Program-made: the position numbers and the translations under genes
Shown: positions 45,249 to 54,103 of the stretch, piece after piece
How positions within the stretch are numbered: position 1 is the first letter of the stretch
Layout of the letters: the number at the start of each line of letters is the position of its first letter
Source of the DNA: J084 sp964471405
GTDB lineage: Bacteria > Pseudomonadota > Alphaproteobacteria > Sphingomonadales > Rhodothalassiaceae
Reading direction: 5' to 3'
DNA: 64,000 bases
NCBI GenBank assembly: GCA_964471405.1
Contig: CAYYGH010000001.1
Coordinates: 1-64,000, forward strand
Notes under the pieces: model-generated
Told to the model about the DNA's origin: nothing
Database searches by the model: none
Seen by the model: the letters and a program-made list of their open reading frames with translations, nothing else

Positions 45249-46358
45249 ATGGCCGATCTTGCCGCCTTTGCCGAGCATCTCCTGGCCGAGCGGGCCGGGC
45301 GTGGCCTGCGCCGCCATCTGCGCGCGGCCGAGGGGTTGCCGGATGGTCGGGTGCGGATTGATGGGCGCGTGCTCGTCAATTTCTCCAGCAATGACTATCT
45401 CGGTCTGGCCGGAGATCCGCGCCTGCGGGAGGCGGCGGCCGAGGCGGCGCGGCGCTGGGGAGCAGGTGCCGGGGCATCGCGGCTGATCACCGGCTCGCAT
45501 CCGCTGCTTCATGAGCTGGAAGCGCGGCTGGCCGCCTGGAAGGCAAGCGAAGATGCCGTGGTTCTGGGCTCCGGCTATCTGGCCAATCTCAGCGCGTTGA
45601 CGGCGCTTGCGGGGCCGGAGGACATGATCCTGATCGACGCCCTCGCGCATTCCTGCCTGTGGGCGGGGGCCCGGTTGTCACGGGCCCGTGTGCTTGCCTT
45701 CCAACATAATGATTGTTGCGATCTCGAAACAAAATTGACGGCCCACCGTGCCGGCCATCGTCATGCCTGGATCGTGACCGAAGGGGTCTTCTCGATGGAC
45801 GGGGATCGGGCGCCTCTTGATGCCCTGCATGGCCTCGCCCGCCGCCATGATGCCTTCCTTTATGTCGACGACGCCCATGGCAGCGGCGTGCTGGCGGCCG
45901 GGCGCGGCAGCCTGGCGGCGGCGGGTGTGGAGGCCGATGTCCAGATGGGCACGCTTTCCAAGGCGCTTGGCAGCTATGGCGGTTTTCTCGCCTGTGCCCG
46001 ACCGGTGGCCGAACTCGTCCGCAATCGCGGCTGGGGATTCATCTATACCACGGGGCTGCCGCCGGCAGCCGCGGGGGCGGCGCTTGCGGCCCTTGCCATT
46101 CTGGAGGCCGAGCCTGAGCGTGCCGAGCGCCCGCTCCGTCTGGCCGCCCGTTTTGCGGCCTGCGCGGGGCTGCCGGCACCGGCGAGCGCCATCGTGCCGA
46201 TCGTGATCGGGACGGCCGAGGCCGCGCTGGCAGCCCAGCGCGCGCTTGAAGAGCGCGGCTTCCTGGCGGTGGCCATCCGCCCGCCCACCGTGCCGGCGGG
46301 TACCGCACGGTTGCGGCTGTCCTTTTCGGCCGCCCATCGCGAAGAGGACGTGGAGGCC
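45249..46358 (+). CDS. bioF: 8-amino-7-oxononanoate synthase, 3' end lost in assembly gap
   Basis: PLP enzyme that condenses pimeloyl thioester with alanine to start the biotin ring. The 370 visible residues include VNFSSNDYLGLAGDPRL, GAGASRLITGSHPLLHELEA, VTEGVFSMDGDRAPL, VDDAHGSGVL and the catalytic lysine in GTLSKALGSYGG. The protein reads to HREEDVEA and then enters the N run, so only the last turn or so of the C-terminal domain is missing. GGGAG lies five bases before ATG. Any apparent continuous frame into the next gene through the Ns is an artefact. Confidence 0.95.
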
Positions 46359-46458
46359 NNNNNNNNNNNNNNNNNNNNNNNNNNNNNNNNNNNNNNNNNN
46401 NNNNNNNNNNNNNNNNNNNNNNNNNNNNNNNNNNNNNNNNNNNNNNNNNNNNNNNNNN
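46359..46458. other. Assembly gap of exactly 100 N
   Basis: One hundred undetermined bases, the conventional scaffold placeholder, so the true length is unknown. It removes the end of bioF and the start of bioD. Confidence 0.99.
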
Positions 46459-47001
46459 GGGCGGAGCGGGCCCGTGCCCAAGATTGCGGAGATCTCCCCC
46501 TGGCGGCTGGAGGCGCCGCTGTCTCCCCATGTGGCGGCCCGCCGTCAGGCAGCGGCGCTTACGCCGGATGCGCTGGTGGCATTCTGCCGGAAGAGGCTTG
46601 CCGAGGGCTGGGATCCGCTGCTGATCGAGGGGATTGGCGGTGCATTTGTTCCGATAACGGAACAGTTTCTCGTGGCCGACTGGATTGCCCGGCTGGCGCT
46701 GCCGGTTCTGCTGGTGGTTGACAGCCGTCTTGGCGCCCTGTCGCAAGGCATTGCGACCTATGAGGCGCTGTGTGCGCGCGGAATCACCGTCAAGGGGGTG
46801 GTCGTCAGCCAGTCGCCCGTTGAGCCGATGTCCTTTGATGAGACGGTGGCCAGCTTTGCCGCCTTCATGCGGCCGCCATTTTTTGCCCTGCCGCGGATCG
46901 CCCCGCCGGCATTTCCTGCTGCCGCCCGGGCACTGGCGGGCTGGTATGAGGCGCTCGATCGCCACGAGGTTCCGCAGCTTACCCGCCCATCCCTTTCCTG
47001 A
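46459..47001 (+). CDS. bioD: ATP-dependent dethiobiotin synthetase, 5' partial
   Basis: Closes the ureido ring of DAPA with CO2 and ATP. The visible 180 residues match BioD from the segment SPWRLEAPLSPHVAARR onward, with EGIGGAFVPITEQFLVADW (usual EGAGG), LLVVDSRLGALSQGIATYEA and late VVVSQSPVEPMSFDE. The N-terminal P-loop (GTDTxVGKT) is not present because it lies in the gap. About 40-50 residues are missing. It directly follows bioF, as is common. Confidence 0.9.
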   Translation, partial: GRSGPVPKIAEISPWRLEAPLSPHVAARRQAAALTPDALVAFCRKRLAEGWDPLLIEGIGGAFVPITEQFLVADWIARLALPVLLVVDSRLGALSQGIATYEALCARGITVKGVVVSQSPVEPMSFDETVASFAAFMRPPFFALPRIAPPAFPAAARALAGWYEALDRHEVPQLTRPSLS

Positions 47002-47082
47002 ACGGGGTGTTTTCGGTGATGGCCCGTCCCTTGCTTGCAGTCTTGGCGACCATCGTGAGTGCCAAGACGGGAGACGGCCATC

Positions 47083-47304
47083 ATGAGACCTCAGGAATTC
47101 GATCCGACCATCTATTATCGCATCGCCGCACGCAATCTCTATCGCCTTTATGGCCAGGACGCTCTGATGCTGTGCGATCGCGCCCTGTCGAAGATGCAGG
47201 CGCTGGGTGATCCGGAAGGCTTCGACATCTGGCTCGGCATCCACAAGGCCCTGGTCGAGACCACGGTGGCCGAAGAACGCCCCCGGGGCGCGACGCTGCA
47301 CTAG
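47083..47304 (+). CDS. Small conserved-looking protein of unknown function
   Basis: A 73-residue soluble protein starting MRPQEFDPTIYYRIAARNLY and continuing as two amphipathic helices (ALMLCDRALSKMQALGDP, IWLGIHKALVETTV). GGGAG stands nine bases upstream. Codon use matches the neighbours. The balanced composition with Tyr/Ile/Trp, unlike shadow frames, supports a real gene. No family recognised. Confidence 0.65.
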   Translation: MRPQEFDPTIYYRIAARNLYRLYGQDALMLCDRALSKMQALGDPEGFDIWLGIHKALVETTVAEERPRGATLH

Positions 47305-47497
47305 GCGGCCGCGGACGGGCCGGAGCTTCATCTCTTCTGCCGCTTTTCCCCAAGCGCGCCGTCAGCCCCCCATCACCCTGCCGCCGGCAGGAAAAGGCAG
47401 GGGCAGGGTGGCCAGCCGGCTTTGACAGAGACGGGCGGCAATCGCTAGGGCTCGTTTTCCGGCGTGCGCGCAAGCGCAAGAGCAGGAAGGGGGTGCG

Positions 47498-48706
47498 ATG
47501 GCCCGTTTTGTCAGCCGTCTTCTGTGCAGCCGCACCGGTGAGGCGTTGGATGCGGACCGTGTCTGGAATCTGTCGCCCGCCGGCGCGCCCATCCTGGTGG
47601 AATATGACCTTGATGCCGTCCGGCGATCCGTCAGCCGCGACGAGATTGCCGCGCGCGGTGGCGGATTCTGGCGGTGGCGCGAGCTGCTGCCCCTGTTCGC
47701 GGAAGAGGATGTCATCGATCTTGGCGAGGTGGAGACGCCTCTCATCCCGCTTGACCGCCTGGCCGGCGCGGTGGGCGGCAATTCCACAAGCCTGCTGGTC
47801 AAGGATGAAGGGCGGTTGCCGACCGGCTCCTTCAAGGCGCGTGGCCTGGCGCTGGCGGTGGCGATGGCGCGCCGGTTCGGGAGCCGGGCACTCGCCATGC
47901 CGACCAATGGCAATGCCGGGGCGGCGCTGGCCGCCTATGCCGCCCGGGCGGGGATGGCGGCGCATGTGTTCTGTCCGGCGGACACCCCCGCTATCAATAT
48001 CCGCGAAATCGCAAGCCTGGGGGCCCGGGTCTATCGGGTTGACGGGCTCATCGACGAGTGTGGGCGGCTTCTCGCCCGTCATGCGGAGCAGCAGGGCTGG
48101 TTCGATGTCTCGACGCTCAAGGAGCCCTACCGCATCGAAGGCAAGAAGACGATGGGGCTGGAGCTCGCCCGTCAGCTGGGCTGGCGGCTGCCGGATGTCA
48201 TCTTCTATCCCACCGGCGGCGGGACGGGGCTGATCGGCATGTGGAAGGCCTTTCAGGAGCTCAAGGCGCTCGGCTGGCTCGATGATGAGCACATGCCGCG
48301 CATGGTGGCGGTTCAGGCCGCCGGCTGTGCGCCCATCGTGCGGGCCTTCGAGGCGGGAGCAGACCGGGCCGATCGCTGGGAGAATGCCGAAACCGTGGCG
48401 GCCGGCATTCGCGTCCCGGCTGCGATCGGCGATTTTCTGATCCTGCGGGCCTTGCGGGAATCGGGCGGTTTTGCGATCGCTGTGCCGGATGACCGGATTC
48501 TGGCCGCCCGCGAGGAAGCGGCCCGCAGGGAGGGCGTGCTGCTGTGCCCGGAAGGGGCTGCCACGCTTGCGGCCTGGCAGGAAGCGGTCAAGAGGGGACT
48601 TGTCAGCCCCGAGGAACGCGCGGTTCTGTTCAACTGTGCGACCGGTCTCAAATATCCGCTGCCCGATCGCAGTCGCCCCTATGATCCCGCGCTGTTTGCG
48701 TCCTAG
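47498..48706 (+). CDS. thrC: Threonine synthase
   Basis: PLP fold-type II enzyme converting O-phosphohomoserine to threonine. The 402-residue sequence starts with a short Cys-containing segment (SRLLCSRTGE) as in class II threonine synthases, and has DLGEVETPLIPLDRL, the PLP lysine in LPTGSFKARGLALA, PTNGNAGAALAAYAARAGM, and the glycine loop FYPTGGGTGLIGMWKAF. It ends CATGLKYPLPD. GGAAGGGGG precedes the ATG. Convergent with rsfS 51 bases away. Confidence 0.93.
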   Translation: MARFVSRLLCSRTGEALDADRVWNLSPAGAPILVEYDLDAVRRSVSRDEIAARGGGFWRWRELLPLFAEEDVIDLGEVETPLIPLDRLAGAVGGNSTSLLVKDEGRLPTGSFKARGLALAVAMARRFGSRALAMPTNGNAGAALAAYAARAGMAAHVFCPADTPAINIREIASLGARVYRVDGLIDECGRLLARHAEQQGWFDVSTLKEPYRIEGKKTMGLELARQLGWRLPDVIFYPTGGGTGLIGMWKAFQELKALGWLDDEHMPRMVAVQAAGCAPIVRAFEAGADRADRWENAETVAAGIRVPAAIGDFLILRALRESGGFAIAVPDDRILAAREEAARREGVLLCPEGAATLAAWQEAVKRGLVSPEERAVLFNCATGLKYPLPDRSRPYDPALFAS

Positions 48707-48757
48707 GGCTTCTGCTTCGCCGGCCCGCCGGTGCAGGCCGGCAGAAGGCGGCCCGCC

Positions 48758-49159
48758 TCAATGGGCTGTCGGGGCATTTTCCGGCAGTGTCGGCGCCATC
48801 CAGAGCTTTTCCAGATTGTAGAAGGCGCGCACTTCGGGCCGGAAGATGTGGACGATCACATCACCGGCATCGATCAGCACCCAGTCGGCCTGCGGCAGGC
48901 CTTCGACCGAAACGCGCCGGATGCCCAGCCCCGAAAGCTCCTTCAAGGTGAGCTCGGCCAGGGCGGTCACCTGGCGATGCGAGCTGCCGGAGGCGATCAC
49001 CATGAAGTCCGCAAGCGCCGATTTGCCGGCGAGCGGAATGGTGACGATGTCGGCCGCCTTGCGGGCATCGAGCAGATGAACAATGGCATCGACGACGACC
49101 TGGGGTGAGACGGGATGCGCCGGATTGCGGCGCGGAAGACTTTGAGCGTCTGCCTGCAA
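48758..49159 (-). CDS. rsfS: Ribosomal silencing factor
   Basis: A 133-residue RsfS/Iojap protein that binds L14 and blocks subunit joining in slow growth. Signature segments: DIVTIPLAGKSALADFMVIASGSSHRQV, VSVEGLPQADWVLIDAGDVIVHIF and RAFYNLEKLW. I choose TTG 49159 because GGAGG lies nine bases upstream; the ATGs at 49189 and 49177 would overlap nadD without a ribosome site. It directly follows nadD, the standard arrangement. Confidence 0.94.
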   Translation of the reverse strand: MQADAQSLPRRNPAHPVSPQVVVDAIVHLLDARKAADIVTIPLAGKSALADFMVIASGSSHRQVTALAELTLKELSGLGIRRVSVEGLPQADWVLIDAGDVIVHIFRPEVRAFYNLEKLWMAPTLPENAPTAH

Positions 49160-49160
49160 G

Positions 49161-49787
49161 CTAGAAGGCCTCCTCATCTGGCGCGCCAACGGCCTCCCAC
49201 CAGCGCGGACCCAGTCGGCGACGCAGGGCCGTCGCCGATTCCCGCGGCAGACGGGGCCGCAGGAATGTCCATGCCGGAGGAGGTGTATCGATCAGCGATC
49301 TGCGCGCGGTTGCCATCACCTGTCTGTCGCGGTAGCGGGTTGCGAACCACCCATGCAACCCCGGCCAAAAATAAGGTGGCCGGGCAAAGACCGCAAGAGG
49401 AATCCGGCCGGCCACATCCGTCGGCCGCCGCCAGCGGCGCCAGCTTTGGAGAATGTCCATCCCGGCAAGCCACAGGAAGCGGCTGCGCCGGCGCATCGCA
49501 AGAAGGCTGTCCAGAAAGGCGGCCGTATAACGGGTGCCGAGAGCCGCCTCGATGGTCAGCACCCGGATGAAGGGCGTCTTCCGTGTGAGATGGCGGGCAT
49601 GGAGAACGCGCACGCCAAGCGGGGCCAGGTCTGCAGGATCCTTGAGCGGATTGGCCGGCGAGACGAGCCACCAGACTTCATCCAGCCCGAGCAGGATGCG
49701 GGCCGCCTGCGAGAGGGCCAGATGGCCGCGGTGGGCCGGATTGAAGGATCCGCCGAGCAGTCCGATCCGACAGCGGCGCGCCAGCAC
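49161..49787 (-). CDS. nadD: Nicotinate-nucleotide adenylyltransferase
   Basis: Makes deamido-NAD from nicotinate mononucleotide. The 208-residue protein has the nucleotidyltransferase motif IGLLGGSFNPAHRGHLALS, WWLVSPANPLKD and the late IDTPPPAWTFLR in place of ISST. The start is a GTG at 49787 without a clear ribosome site, so the N-terminus could be a little shorter; the conserved strand begins only seven residues in. It lies between proA and rsfS on the same strand. Confidence 0.94.
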   Translation of the reverse strand: MLARRCRIGLLGGSFNPAHRGHLALSQAARILLGLDEVWWLVSPANPLKDPADLAPLGVRVLHARHLTRKTPFIRVLTIEAALGTRYTAAFLDSLLAMRRRSRFLWLAGMDILQSWRRWRRPTDVAGRIPLAVFARPPYFWPGLHGWFATRYRDRQVMATARRSLIDTPPPAWTFLRPRLPRESATALRRRLGPRWWEAVGAPDEEAF

Positions 49788-49949
49788 GAGCGGTGCGAAA
49801 ACCCGGGACGGCGGTTCCCCATGTTGGGGACGGGGAAAACGGCCGGCAGTCGTCCGCCGCGCCGGATAGGACCGGCGTGGCGCCGCCGGATCGGGCTTGC
49901 GTCCTGGTCCTGGGATGGCTCCCTCCTTCTTCCGACCGCGACAAGGGGA

Positions 49950-51263
49950 CTATGGCCGGACGGCCCCCTGTGCGCGCACGACATATTTGAAGGTGGTCAG
50001 CTGCTCCAGGCCGACGGGCCCGCGGGCATGCAGCCGCCCCGTGGCAATGCCGATCTCGGCGCCCATGCCGAACTCGCCGCCATCGGCGAACTGGGTGGAG
50101 GCGTTCCACATCACGATGGCGCTGTCCACCCGCTTGAGAAAGAGCTCGGCGGCCGCGGTGTCTTCCGTGATGATCGCATCCGTATGGCCGGAGCCGTAGC
50201 GGGCGATGTGCGAGACCGCCTCATCCAGCCCGTCCACCACCTTCACCGAAAGGACTGCATCAAGATATTCGGTGCGCCAGTCCTCTTCGGATGCCTCCTC
50301 CATGTCGGGACAGATGGCCCGGGCACGCGGACAGCCCTTGAGTCGGCAGCCCGCCTCCTTCAGGTCGGATGCGATCGCGGGCAGCAGCGCGGGCGCAGGC
50401 CCCGCGTCGATGAGCAGGGTCTCGGTGGCCCCGCAGATCCCGGTCCGCCGCATCTTGGCATTGAGCACGATGCGGCGCGCCTTCTCGGGATCGGCCTTCT
50501 CATGGACGTAGCTGTGGCAGATGCCCTCCAGATGCGCGAAGACGGGCACCCGCGCCTCGGCCATCACGCGCTCGACCAGACTGCGGCCGCCGCGCGGGAC
50601 GACGACATCCACAAGCTCCTGCGCGCGCAGGACCACGCCGACGACCCGCCGATCGGGGATGTCGAGCAGGGCGACGGCCTCCGGCGGCAGCCCCGCCTCT
50701 TCCAGCCCGGCCATGAGAGCGGCATGGATGGCGCGCGCGGATGCCAGTGAATCGGAGCCGGGTTTGAGGGCGACGGCATTGCCCGCCTTGAGCGCCAGGG
50801 CCGCCGCATCCGCCGTGACATTGGGACGGCTTTCGTAGATGACGGCCACAAGCCCCAGCGGAACGCGCACCCGGGCGATGTCCAGCCCGTTCGGCCGCCG
50901 CCAGCGGGCAATCTCGTCGCCCACCGGATCGGGCAGTGCCGCCACGTCTTCAAGCGCCTGCGCGATGGCGGCCACACGAGCCTCGTCCAGCCGCAGGCGA
51001 TCGAGATAGGCGGCCGTGCGGCCGGCCTGGCGGGCGGCGGCCATGTCCTGTTCATTGGCGGCGAGGATGCGGGGCGCACTCTCCCGAATTCGCCGGGCCG
51101 CAGCCAGAAGGGCCGCGTTCTTGGCGGCGGTGGCGGCCTCGGCCATCTGCGTAAGACGGCTGCGTGCCGCCTTGAGCCGTTCTGCGACATGCTTTGCAAG
51201 CGCCTCATCCGAAAGGGCGGCGGCCTGCCGGGGGGGCATCTGGTCGTCAGCCATTTTCGTCAT
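49950..51263 (-). CDS. proA: Gamma-glutamyl phosphate reductase
   Basis: NADPH-dependent reductase giving glutamate semialdehyde for proline. The 437 residues include VPLGLVAVIYESRPNVTADA, LKAGNAVALKPGSDS, VPRGGRSLVERV, the active-site cysteine in RRTGICGATETLLID, and EFGMGAEIGIATGRLHARGP. The ATG at 51263 follows CAGGAG and overlaps the proB stop by 17 bases, so the two are coupled. Ordinary copy. Confidence 0.97.
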   Translation of the reverse strand: MTKMADDQMPPRQAAALSDEALAKHVAERLKAARSRLTQMAEAATAAKNAALLAAARRIRESAPRILAANEQDMAAARQAGRTAAYLDRLRLDEARVAAIAQALEDVAALPDPVGDEIARWRRPNGLDIARVRVPLGLVAVIYESRPNVTADAAALALKAGNAVALKPGSDSLASARAIHAALMAGLEEAGLPPEAVALLDIPDRRVVGVVLRAQELVDVVVPRGGRSLVERVMAEARVPVFAHLEGICHSYVHEKADPEKARRIVLNAKMRRTGICGATETLLIDAGPAPALLPAIASDLKEAGCRLKGCPRARAICPDMEEASEEDWRTEYLDAVLSVKVVDGLDEAVSHIARYGSGHTDAIITEDTAAAELFLKRVDSAIVMWNASTQFADGGEFGMGAEIGIATGRLHARGPVGLEQLTTFKYVVRAQGAVRP

Positions 51264-52488
51264 CCTGCTCCTGTGGTTGATGCGGCCGGCCGGTTCCAGC
51301 CGTTCTCAAGACGAGGTCATCGCGGTGGATCGCGGGTCTGTCCGCTGCGGGACCCAGGCGGGCGGCGATCTGGGGCGTGCGCTGACCGGCGATCATTCGC
51401 AGCGTGGCCGCATCGTGACCGGCCAGCCCCTGGCCCAGAAGCCGCCCCTCCTCGTCCCGGATCGCGACAAGGGCGCCGATCGGGAAGTTCCCCTCGACCT
51501 GCCGGATCCCGGCCGCCAGCAGACTTGCTCCGCGGGCAAGGGCGGCCGCCGCACCCGCATCCACGATGAGGGTGCCATCGGTCAGCATGCGGCTTTTGAG
51601 CCATTCCTTGCGCGAGCGCTCGCGCCGGCCCTGAGGGAGGATCAACGTGCCCCGCCGGTCGCCGGCCAGGAGCACGGTCAGCGGACCGGCCACCCGTCCA
51701 TCCGTGATGCCGACGGCCACTCCCGCCCGTGTTGCGATCTCGGCGGCCTGGATCTTGGTGAGCATGCCGCCCGAACCGATGGATCCGCCGGCTGGAGGCC
51801 CTGCCTGACGGCGGATGGTCTCATCAATGGTCTCGATGACCGCCACATGCCGCGCCTGCGGGTCCCGGCGGGGGTCGGCGGTATAGAAGCCGTCGATATC
51901 GGACAGCAGCAGCAGACCATCGGCCTCGGCCAGCACGGCGACGCGGGCAGCCAGCCGGTCGTTGTCACCGAAGCGGATCTCCTGGGTTGCGACCGTGTCG
52001 TTTTCGTTGACAATCGGCAGGATGCCGCGTTGCAGCAGGGTTTCGACGGTATTGCGGGCATTCACGTAACGGCGGCGATCCTCAAGATCGCCGATCGTCA
52101 GCAGGAGCTGGGCGACCGGCTGGTCAAAGGCCGCAAAGGCCTCCTGCCAGGCCGCCAGCAGACCGATCTGGCCGATGGCGGCCGCCGCCTGACGCTCTTC
52201 CAGCCGGAGGGCACGGCCGCGTTCGCGGGCAATGACCGGACGACCGAAGGCAATCGCCCCCGAGCTGACGAGGATGACCTCGCAGCCGGTCCGACGCAGC
52301 CGGGCCAGTTCTCCGGCAAGCGCCCGCATCCAGTCGTGACGGGGGCGGCCATCTTTCGGCTCGACCACGAGCGCCGAGCCGACCTTCACGACAAGCCGCC
52401 GCCAGTCGGCAAGCGCCCGGGCCAGAGACGGTGCCTCGGCGCGGGCCATCGCGGCCTGATCCCCGTCTTGTCCTGGGGCCATGGTCAT
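51247..52488 (-). CDS. proB: Glutamate 5-kinase
   Basis: Phosphorylates glutamate in the first committed step of proline synthesis. The 413-residue protein has the amino-acid kinase domain (LVVKVGSALVV, EVILVSSGAIAFGR, ILPIVNENDTVATQEIRFGD, GSIGSGGMLTKIQAAEIAT) and a C-terminal PUA domain (DGTLIVDAGAAAALARGASL). The start overlaps the obgE stop by ATGA. In the family, proline feeds back on this enzyme. Confidence 0.97.
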   Translation of the reverse strand: MTMAPGQDGDQAAMARAEAPSLARALADWRRLVVKVGSALVVEPKDGRPRHDWMRALAGELARLRRTGCEVILVSSGAIAFGRPVIARERGRALRLEERQAAAAIGQIGLLAAWQEAFAAFDQPVAQLLLTIGDLEDRRRYVNARNTVETLLQRGILPIVNENDTVATQEIRFGDNDRLAARVAVLAEADGLLLLSDIDGFYTADPRRDPQARHVAVIETIDETIRRQAGPPAGGSIGSGGMLTKIQAAEIATRAGVAVGITDGRVAGPLTVLLAGDRRGTLILPQGRRERSRKEWLKSRMLTDGTLIVDAGAAAALARGASLLAAGIRQVEGNFPIGALVAIRDEEGRLLGQGLAGHDAATLRMIAGQRTPQIAARLGPAADRPAIHRDDLVLRTAGTGRPHQPQEQDDENG

Positions 52489-53543
52489 GAGGACTCCTCC
52501 ACGGCGGAGAGCGGAAGAGGGCGGTCCGACGGGGGGCCGGCGTTCTCCTCCTGCGGGAGGGCGGCAAGCATCTCGGCGATTCTGTGCACCAGCTCGGGCA
52601 GCCCCTCGCCGCTGACCGCCGAAACCGCATGCACGGGGCCGGTGCCGGCGGCCTCAAGCGCCCTCCTGTGGCTGGCGACGGTCTCCTCGGCAAGGGCGTC
52701 GATCTTGTTGAGGACAACGAGCGTCGGTTTGTCGGCAAGGCCGGCGCCGTGGGCCGCAAGCTCCGCGCGCACCGTGGCAAGGTCGCGGATGATGTCGTCG
52801 CTCGTGGCATCGAGGACATGAACGAGCAGCCGGCAGCGCTCGATGTGGGCGAGGAAGCGGTCGCCCAGCCCCCGTCCCTGGTGGGCGCCCGCGATCAGGC
52901 CGGGGATGTCGGCCAGCACGAAGCTGCGCTCGCCGGCCGTCACTACGCCGAGCTCGGGATGGAGCGTGGTGAAGGGATAGTCCGCGATCTTCGGCCGCGC
53001 TGCCGAGAGCCGGGACAGCAGGGTCGACTTGCCCGCATTTGGGGGCCCGACAAGCCCGGCATCCGCCAGCAGCTTGAGGCGCAGGAGGAGCTCGCGCGCC
53101 TCTCCCTCCTCGCCCGGCGTCGTGCGGCGCGGTGCCTGATTGGTGGCCGACTTGAAATGCGCATTGCCCAGCCCGCCGCGTCCCCCGCGGGCAAGGAGAA
53201 CCCGTTCGCCGGGCCTGGTGAGGTCCGCGATCAGGAAATCGCTTTCCGCATCCCAGATCTCGGTGCCCACCGGCAGACGGATGGTGACGTCGCGCCCAGC
53301 CGCACCCGTGCGGTTCTTGCCCTGGCCGTGCCCCCCCTTGCCGGCGCGGATGAGGGGTTCGTAGCGGAAGTCGACAAGGGTGTTGAGCGCTGGATCGGCC
53401 TCGGCATAGACATGCCCTCCGCGCCCGCCGTCGCCACCGTCGGGCCCGCCGAAGGCGAGAAATTTTTCACGCCGGAAGCTGAGGCAGCCATTGCCGCCGC
53501 GTCCGGCCTCGACCCGGATGCGGGCCTCGTCGACAAAGCGCAT
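52485..53543 (-). CDS. obgE: Obg/CgtA GTPase
   Basis: Essential ribosome-associated GTPase acting in 50S maturation and growth control. The 352 residues comprise the glycine-rich OBG fold (EAGRGGNGCLSFRREKF, GGPDGGDGGRGGHV) and the GTPase domain with G1 GPPNAGKST, switch YPFTTLHPELGVV, G3 DIPGLIAGAHQGRGLG and G4 LNKID. It ends in a short acidic tail with no added domain. It lies downstream of rplU and rpmA, the standard order, and is coupled to proB. Confidence 0.98.
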   Translation of the reverse strand: MRFVDEARIRVEAGRGGNGCLSFRREKFLAFGGPDGGDGGRGGHVYAEADPALNTLVDFRYEPLIRAGKGGHGQGKNRTGAAGRDVTIRLPVGTEIWDAESDFLIADLTRPGERVLLARGGRGGLGNAHFKSATNQAPRRTTPGEEGEARELLLRLKLLADAGLVGPPNAGKSTLLSRLSAARPKIADYPFTTLHPELGVVTAGERSFVLADIPGLIAGAHQGRGLGDRFLAHIERCRLLVHVLDATSDDIIRDLATVRAELAAHGAGLADKPTLVVLNKIDALAEETVASHRRALEAAGTGPVHAVSAVSGEGLPELVHRIAEMLAALPQEENAGPPSDRPLPLSAVEESS

Positions 53544-53750
53544 GCCACTCTCCTGCCTTGCCGCGCCCGTGCGGCAGAATCATCGCAACCCCGGGCGGCA
53601 AGACGATCTGCATGCCCGGTCGGCGACGATCCTGTCGCGCATGACAGATAGGCACGGGCCCCGGCTGCTGCCAAGTGGCCCGTGCTCGTCATTCTCCACA
53701 AGGATCCCGAAAAGGCGGTCGGCAGGCGCCGTCCGTGCAGGGACGAGAGG

Positions 53751-54011
53751 CTAGCCGTCGTCTGCCGGGAGCACGTCAACGACCGTCTTGCCGCGGCTCT
53801 TGCGGAACGAGACGGTCCCGTCGATCAGCGCAAAAATGGTATGGTCGCGCCCGAGCCCCACATTGCGTCCCGGATGCCATTTGGTGCCACGCTGGCGGAC
53901 GATGATGTTGCCGGCCACCACCCGCTCGCCACCGAACTTCTTGATGCCGAGCCGGCGACCGATGGAGTCGCGGCCGTTGCGCGAGGAACCGCCTGCTTTC
54001 TTGTGTGCCAT
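53751..54011 (-). CDS. rpmA: 50S ribosomal protein L27
   Basis: L27 of 86 residues, whose N-terminus reaches the peptidyl-transferase centre. The start MAHKKAGGSSRNGRDSIGRR has no firmicute-type cleavable extension. The body GVKxFGGE region appears as GIKKFGGERVVAGNIIVRQR. It follows rplU by 92 bases and precedes obgE by 207 bases. Confidence 0.98.
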   Translation of the reverse strand: MAHKKAGGSSRNGRDSIGRRLGIKKFGGERVVAGNIIVRQRGTKWHPGRNVGLGRDHTIFALIDGTVSFRKSRGKTVVDVLPADDG

Positions 54012-54103
54012 GGCTTGAACCCTCTTCGTCTTTTCGTGATCGGCCTTGCAAGGCTGCGGAAAAGGAACCGTCAGCCGCTCAGGCCATCAATCAACAAGGC
54101 CGC

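Noticed and set aside
45249..46721. A bioF-bioD fusion protein
   Set aside because: The continuity depends on translating 100 N; the part after the gap is in the wrong frame for BioD, whose real frame ends at 47001.
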